64,000 nt of DNA from CAYUNE01 sp964446115. Lineage in GTDB: Bacteria; Desulfobacterota; Desulfobulbia; Desulfobulbales; Desulfobulbaceae. A program made the translations under genes and the position numbers. Below the pieces are notes generated by a model. The model was given only the letters and a program-made list of their open reading frames with translations. It had not been told where the DNA came from and did no database searches. Shown piece by piece: positions 60,789 through 64,000 of this stretch; the first letter of the stretch is position 1; each line of letters opens with the position of its first letter. Where the stretch lies: contig CAYUNE010000037.1 of assembly GCA_964446115.1 (NCBI GenBank), forward strand, positions 1-64,000, read 5' to 3'.

Positions 60789-62201
60789 TCAGCGGGATCC
60801 CCGGCGATTGATGATCGTTTTGATGGTGCGAAAGGCGACAAGCAGGTCCATGAAGGTGGACAGGTTTTTGATATAGTAAAAGTCATATTCCAGTTTGCGC
60901 AGGGCGTCTTCCTCGGAGGCGCCGTAGGGATAGCATACCTGGGCCCAGCCGGTGATCCCGGGACGTACCGTGTGTCGCAGTGCATAGTAGGGAATATTTT
61001 TGGTGAGCAGTTCGACAAAATGGGGACGTTCCGGGCGGGGGCCGATGAAACTCATGTCGCCCTTGAGAACATTCCACATCTGGGGAATTTCATCGATGCG
61101 GGTGAGACGGATGAAGGCCCCCACCCGGGTGACCCGCGGGTCGTTTTCCAGGGCCCACACATACCCTGATTTTTCCGCGTCTTCCACCATGGAGCGAAAT
61201 TTATAGATGGTGAAGACCTTGCCCAGCTCCCCCACCCGTTCCTGGGAGTAGAAAACCGGCCCGGGAGAGTCCAGCTTGATGCAGACGGCTGTGATCAGGG
61301 CGATGGGACTGGAAAGAATCAGGCCGGTAAAGGAAAAAAATACATCCATCAGCCGTTTTGCCAGATAACGGGTTTTGCTTTTCTGGAAGCCGTCGGAGAA
61401 GATCATCCAGGCAGGGTTCACCGATTCGATGAGAATTTTGCCGGTGATGGCCTCGTAAAAGGAAATACCGTCTTCGATATGGATACCGTGCAGTTTGCAC
61501 TCGAGCAGCTCCTGAACCGGCATCTTGCCCCGGCGGTCGTCATGGGCGACGATGATACGGGTGGCGTTGAACTTTTCACACAGGGAGAGCAGGGAATCCC
61601 CAAAGGGAACCACCGGAGCCTTGCGGGGGTTGGCTAGGGGCTGGTTGTTGCCGATAAAGGCAGCGATTTTGTATCCCGAATCCAGGCCGCCTGTAATTTT
61701 TCCATCCGGCGTGGTCTGGCCCTCGATCTTATGGGTGATCGCCTGGGCGAGTTTACCGCTGCCGAGGATAAGAACCGGTTGGATGAAGAGGCGGTTTTTA
61801 ATGATTAAGTAGAAGAGAATACGCCAGAAAAAGAGAACCGTGCAGGTAACGATATAACTGACCCAGAAGACCGGACCGGAGATGACGACGGTGGGGAAAA
61901 AGTAATAAAAAATCGCGAGGATAATGCAGCCGGTACCACATGCCTGGACAAGCAGAAGGACCGTGTCCGCGGGACTGAGTTCCTTTTCCAGGTCATAGAG
62001 ATCGAAAAAGTAGAAGCTGAGCTGGAAGATGTTGGAGACGATCAGGGCCCGGAGGCAGTAGATGACAAGGTCCTGGGAGAAGGTCTCCCAGCCCTTGAAC
62101 TCAATATATACCGCGCTGATGGCAAGGAAGATGAGCAACCCCTCGCCCAGAAAAAAGAGGACGTTGCGCAGGGGATAGTATTTTTTCAGTATACTGAGCA
62201 T
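60789..62201 (-). CDS. Exopolysaccharide-priming polyprenyl glycosylphosphotransferase
   Basis: 470-residue membrane sugar-phosphate transferase that starts polysaccharide repeat units on undecaprenyl phosphate. Four hydrophobic helices (about 10-130) and a CoA-binding-like Rossmann domain (PVLILGSGKLAQAI) precede the catalytic bacterial sugar transferase domain, with KRLMDVFFSFTGLI, YKFRSMVEDAE, LRxxRIDEIPQ-type LTRIDEIPQMWNVLKGDMSFIGPRPERP and RPGITGWAQV. The overall type resembles the EpsB-like transferases associated with PEP-CTERM/exosortase loci, which is notable given the PEP-CTERM-like gene at 20753. No other polysaccharide gene is adjacent. Confidence 0.9.
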   Translation of the reverse strand: MLSILKKYYPLRNVLFFLGEGLLIFLAISAVYIEFKGWETFSQDLVIYCLRALIVSNIFQLSFYFFDLYDLEKELSPADTVLLLVQACGTGCIILAIFYYFFPTVVISGPVFWVSYIVTCTVLFFWRILFYLIIKNRLFIQPVLILGSGKLAQAITHKIEGQTTPDGKITGGLDSGYKIAAFIGNNQPLANPRKAPVVPFGDSLLSLCEKFNATRIIVAHDDRRGKMPVQELLECKLHGIHIEDGISFYEAITGKILIESVNPAWMIFSDGFQKSKTRYLAKRLMDVFFSFTGLILSSPIALITAVCIKLDSPGPVFYSQERVGELGKVFTIYKFRSMVEDAEKSGYVWALENDPRVTRVGAFIRLTRIDEIPQMWNVLKGDMSFIGPRPERPHFVELLTKNIPYYALRHTVRPGITGWAQVCYPYGASEEDALRKLEYDFYYIKNLSTFMDLLVAFRTIKTIINRRGSR

Positions 62202-62271
62202 GAATCAAGTTTGCAGGGCCATGGGCAAGACGGCTAAAACAATGGCTCCGGCGGGGTTGCAGGCTCTTTTT

Positions 62272-62874
62272 CTATACGGGTTCAATAACGTCATATTTCA
62301 GTAAACAGGAGACCAGATGGCCCATGGGCAGGCCGATCACACCGGTACAGGACCCCGCTATCTCCCGGACGAGAAAGGAACCGATCCCCTGGATGCCGTA
62401 GCCTCCGGCCTTGTCGAGTGGTTCCCCGGTGCGTACATAGGCCTGCAGTACCGTATCGGGCAGGCGGTTGAAGCGCACCTCGGTGCGGGAGATCTTGCTG
62501 ACGGTAATGTCTTGTGCTTGATGGCGGAGACAAAAGGCGGTGTAAACCGTATGGATGCCGTCGTTGAGTTCACGCAGCATTTCCAGGCTCCGCAGCCGGT
62601 TGCCCGGCTTGCCGAGAATCTCTCCGGCGATGGTTACCACGGTATCGGCACCGATGATCCAGGCCCGGGGATGACGTTTGGCTGGAATCTCGGTTTTGGC
62701 TCCCGCCATTCTTGCGGCAAAATCTTCCGGGTTCTCAAAACTGTACGGTGTTTCATCCACCTCGGCAGCCTCGATGGAAAAGTCTATGCCGAGGCCGTTC
62801 AGTAGTTCCCGGCGGCGGGGGGAATTCGAGGCCAGTATGACCGTCTCCCTGTTATGAAATAGTCTCACAGTCAT
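62272..62874 (-). CDS. maf: Maf-family nucleoside triphosphate pyrophosphatase
   Basis: 200-residue enzyme hydrolysing dTTP/UTP or modified nucleotides. Motifs are VILASNSPRRRELL, AEVDETPY, IIGADTVV, LDKAGGYGIQG and SCTGVIGLPM. The start is set at the ATG at 62874, though the ribosome binding site there is poor and a GTG two codons on is possible; a longer upstream extension adds a hydrophobic stretch not seen in the family. It lies 70 bp upstream of the sugar transferase gene on the same strand. Confidence 0.9.
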   Translation of the reverse strand: MTVRLFHNRETVILASNSPRRRELLNGLGIDFSIEAAEVDETPYSFENPEDFAARMAGAKTEIPAKRHPRAWIIGADTVVTIAGEILGKPGNRLRSLEMLRELNDGIHTVYTAFCLRHQAQDITVSKISRTEVRFNRLPDTVLQAYVRTGEPLDKAGGYGIQGIGSFLVREIAGSCTGVIGLPMGHLVSCLLKYDVIEPV

Positions 62875-63020
62875 TAGAATATACGCACATATGAAAACAG
62901 CGGTCACCTCGAAAATTTCCCAGAGACGTTTTATCGGGACCACTCCCGGGAGATTTTATTAACCAACTATTTAAAAATATTATATAACACAAGGAATGCC
63001 TACTGTAAGGAAAAAAGATC

Positions 63021-63053
63021 AAAAAAAAAGGATGCTTGAAGATCAAGCATCCT
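63021..63053 (-). terminator. Rho-independent terminator of ilvC
   Basis: On the minus strand a 10-bp stem AGGATGCTTG / CAAGCATCCT with a 5-nt loop is followed by nine T residues (63021-63029). It lies 24 bp after the ilvC stop. Confidence 0.92.
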
Positions 63054-63076
63054 GAAAGTTATATGTTGTCGGCAGG

Positions 63077-64000
63077 TTATTCGGTGAGCGAGATATCAAC
63101 CGATGGTCTCAGGGTGGCGCAGGTTGCCAGGGCTCCATGTATTTTGTGATTGGTGAAGTCCTCCAGCAGCCGGCCGTCGACCTCTTTTTTTCGGTCATAA
63201 TCCACAAAAGCCTGTTGCATGATGTTGTAATCGAAACGGGGAGCCCATTTACGGGAGCCCAGACGGGCGGTGGTCGAACAGTTGTCAACCATGTAGGCGA
63301 CCCCCTTGAAGTGCATGTAGGGATTGAGGGAATCGACCGCCTCGATAACCGATTCGTTACAGACCTCGCTGAGGCAGTGACCTTTTTCGATGAGCAGGTC
63401 GATCTGGGCCATCATCACCGCGCAGTAGAGGCCGGCGGTAAAGGGATTTACCCGGGGATCGCCACTGCGTGCCGCCCGTACTTTTTCACCCACTCGCCAC
63501 ATGCGGGTGCCGTCTATCTTGCCCATGGGATATCTGGAAAGGCGCTTACCGGCCATGACGACGCTGCGGATTTCATTACCGCTGGAAACTCCATCGTAGA
63601 TTTCAAGGAGAATTTCGAAGGCCGGATGATAGGCGGCCGAGTAGATACGTTCAAACACCCGGCGGCCTGAATCATCAAGGTCGTTGTAGACGCTGATTAT
63701 GCCGTTTCGCGAAATGGTTTTACTCAGCGGTCCGGTGATATTTTCCACCGAGGCGGTAAATGCCTCTTCGTCTCCCATGCCCTCTTCCATGACGTAACGG
63801 CGGTAAAGGGCTTCGACAATGCCGTGGACAGCCCCCAGCAGGATACCCCGTTCTCCAAAAATGTCGCTGCGGTATTCGTGACCCAGAGTGGTCTTGAACA
63901 GGTAGGGGGCGCCCAATGCAATCGCCCATCCCAGAGCCTGATCGGTTGCCCGGCCGTCGATATCCTGTTCCACGGCAAAGCTGCAGTTGATGCCGGCGCC
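63077..64000 (-). CDS. ilvC: Ketol-acid reductoisomerase, class II, C-terminal part (5' end beyond window)
   Basis: The open frame runs off the right edge; the last 307 codons are present, starting with the in-frame residues GAGINCSFAVEQ. The all-helical, duplicated C-terminal domain matches the long (plant/enterobacterial class II) enzyme of branched-chain amino acid synthesis: DGRATDQALGWAIALG, SDIFGERGILLGAVHGIVE, YSAAYHPAFEILLE and SGNEIRSVV. The N-terminal NADPH-binding domain is outside the window. An in-frame GTG at 63973 is not the true start. Confidence 0.95.
   Translation of the reverse strand, partial: GAGINCSFAVEQDIDGRATDQALGWAIALGAPYLFKTTLGHEYRSDIFGERGILLGAVHGIVEALYRRYVMEEGMGDEEAFTASVENITGPLSKTISRNGIISVYNDLDDSGRRVFERIYSAAYHPAFEILLEIYDGVSSGNEIRSVVMAGKRLSRYPMGKIDGTRMWRVGEKVRAARSGDPRVNPFTAGLYCAVMMAQIDLLIEKGHCLSEVCNESVIEAVDSLNPYMHFKGVAYMVDNCSTTARLGSRKWAPRFDYNIMQQAFVDYDRKKEVDGRLLEDFTNHKIHGALATCATLRPSVDISLTE

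Overview
The window looks like chromosomal DNA of a Gram-negative bacterium, most likely a deltaproteobacterial (Desulfobacterota, Desulfobulbales-like) sulfate-reducer relative. The grounds are fairly high GC, a lipid A modification operon, several outer-membrane-type lipoproteins, a class II (long) ketol-acid reductoisomerase, a PEP-CTERM-like protein and an exopolysaccharide priming transferase of the kind common in that group. The taxonomic call is inference, because no rRNA is present. Most of the window is housekeeping. No prophage, transposase, integrase or CRISPR array was seen.

Layout. (1) 0.4-9.8 kb is a complete lipid A aminoarabinose (Ara4N) module: arnBCADT on the minus strand, and divergently an ArnE-like flippase subunit with an OmpR-family response regulator and a sensor kinase. 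The 142-bp gap between them holds a mirror-image pair of CTTCAT-N5-CTTCAT direct repeats resembling PmrA boxes. (2) 10-24 kb carries a pentapeptide-repeat lipoprotein, dnaE, trmJ, rnr, a RelA/SpoT homologue with an intact hydrolase but a degenerate synthetase site, aat, a small PEP-CTERM-like protein, an ExeA/DamX-like ATPase and tRNA-Ala(GGC). (3) 23.5-29.3 kb is the rod-shape operon mreBCD-mrdA-rodA, followed by convergent hemH. (4) 30-41.6 kb has an HPF-like/cold-shock fusion, nadA, polA, a PilZ protein, gltA, a cysteine-rich orphan, hflKC and a rhomboid protease. (5) 41.7-45.2 kb has dinB, a patatin-like lipoprotein and an orphan protein of the Cas7 (Csd2/Csh2) family with no other cas gene in view. 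(6) 45.3-51.7 kb is a methyl-cycle block: a homocysteine methyltransferase/methylene-THF reductase fusion, metK and ahcY, then a 3D-domain lipoprotein and trmFO. (7) 51.7-64 kb has a TWINKLE-like primase-helicase divergent from a HerA-like ATPase, a 1511-residue HEAT/cNMP-binding/PilZ protein, an exopolysaccharide sugar transferase, maf and the 3' part of ilvC.

The best candidates for something undescribed are the orphan Cas7 homologue next to a patatin lipoprotein, the giant cNMP/PilZ protein, the primase-helicase with a degenerate TOPRIM site beside a HerA-like ATPase, the mirrored PmrA-like box, the RSH protein that looks hydrolase-only, and a dispersed intergenic repeat of about 45-60 bp found three times in the same orientation (near 19.9, 23.1 and 37.7 kb). 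All family calls come from reading motifs by eye; no database search was run.
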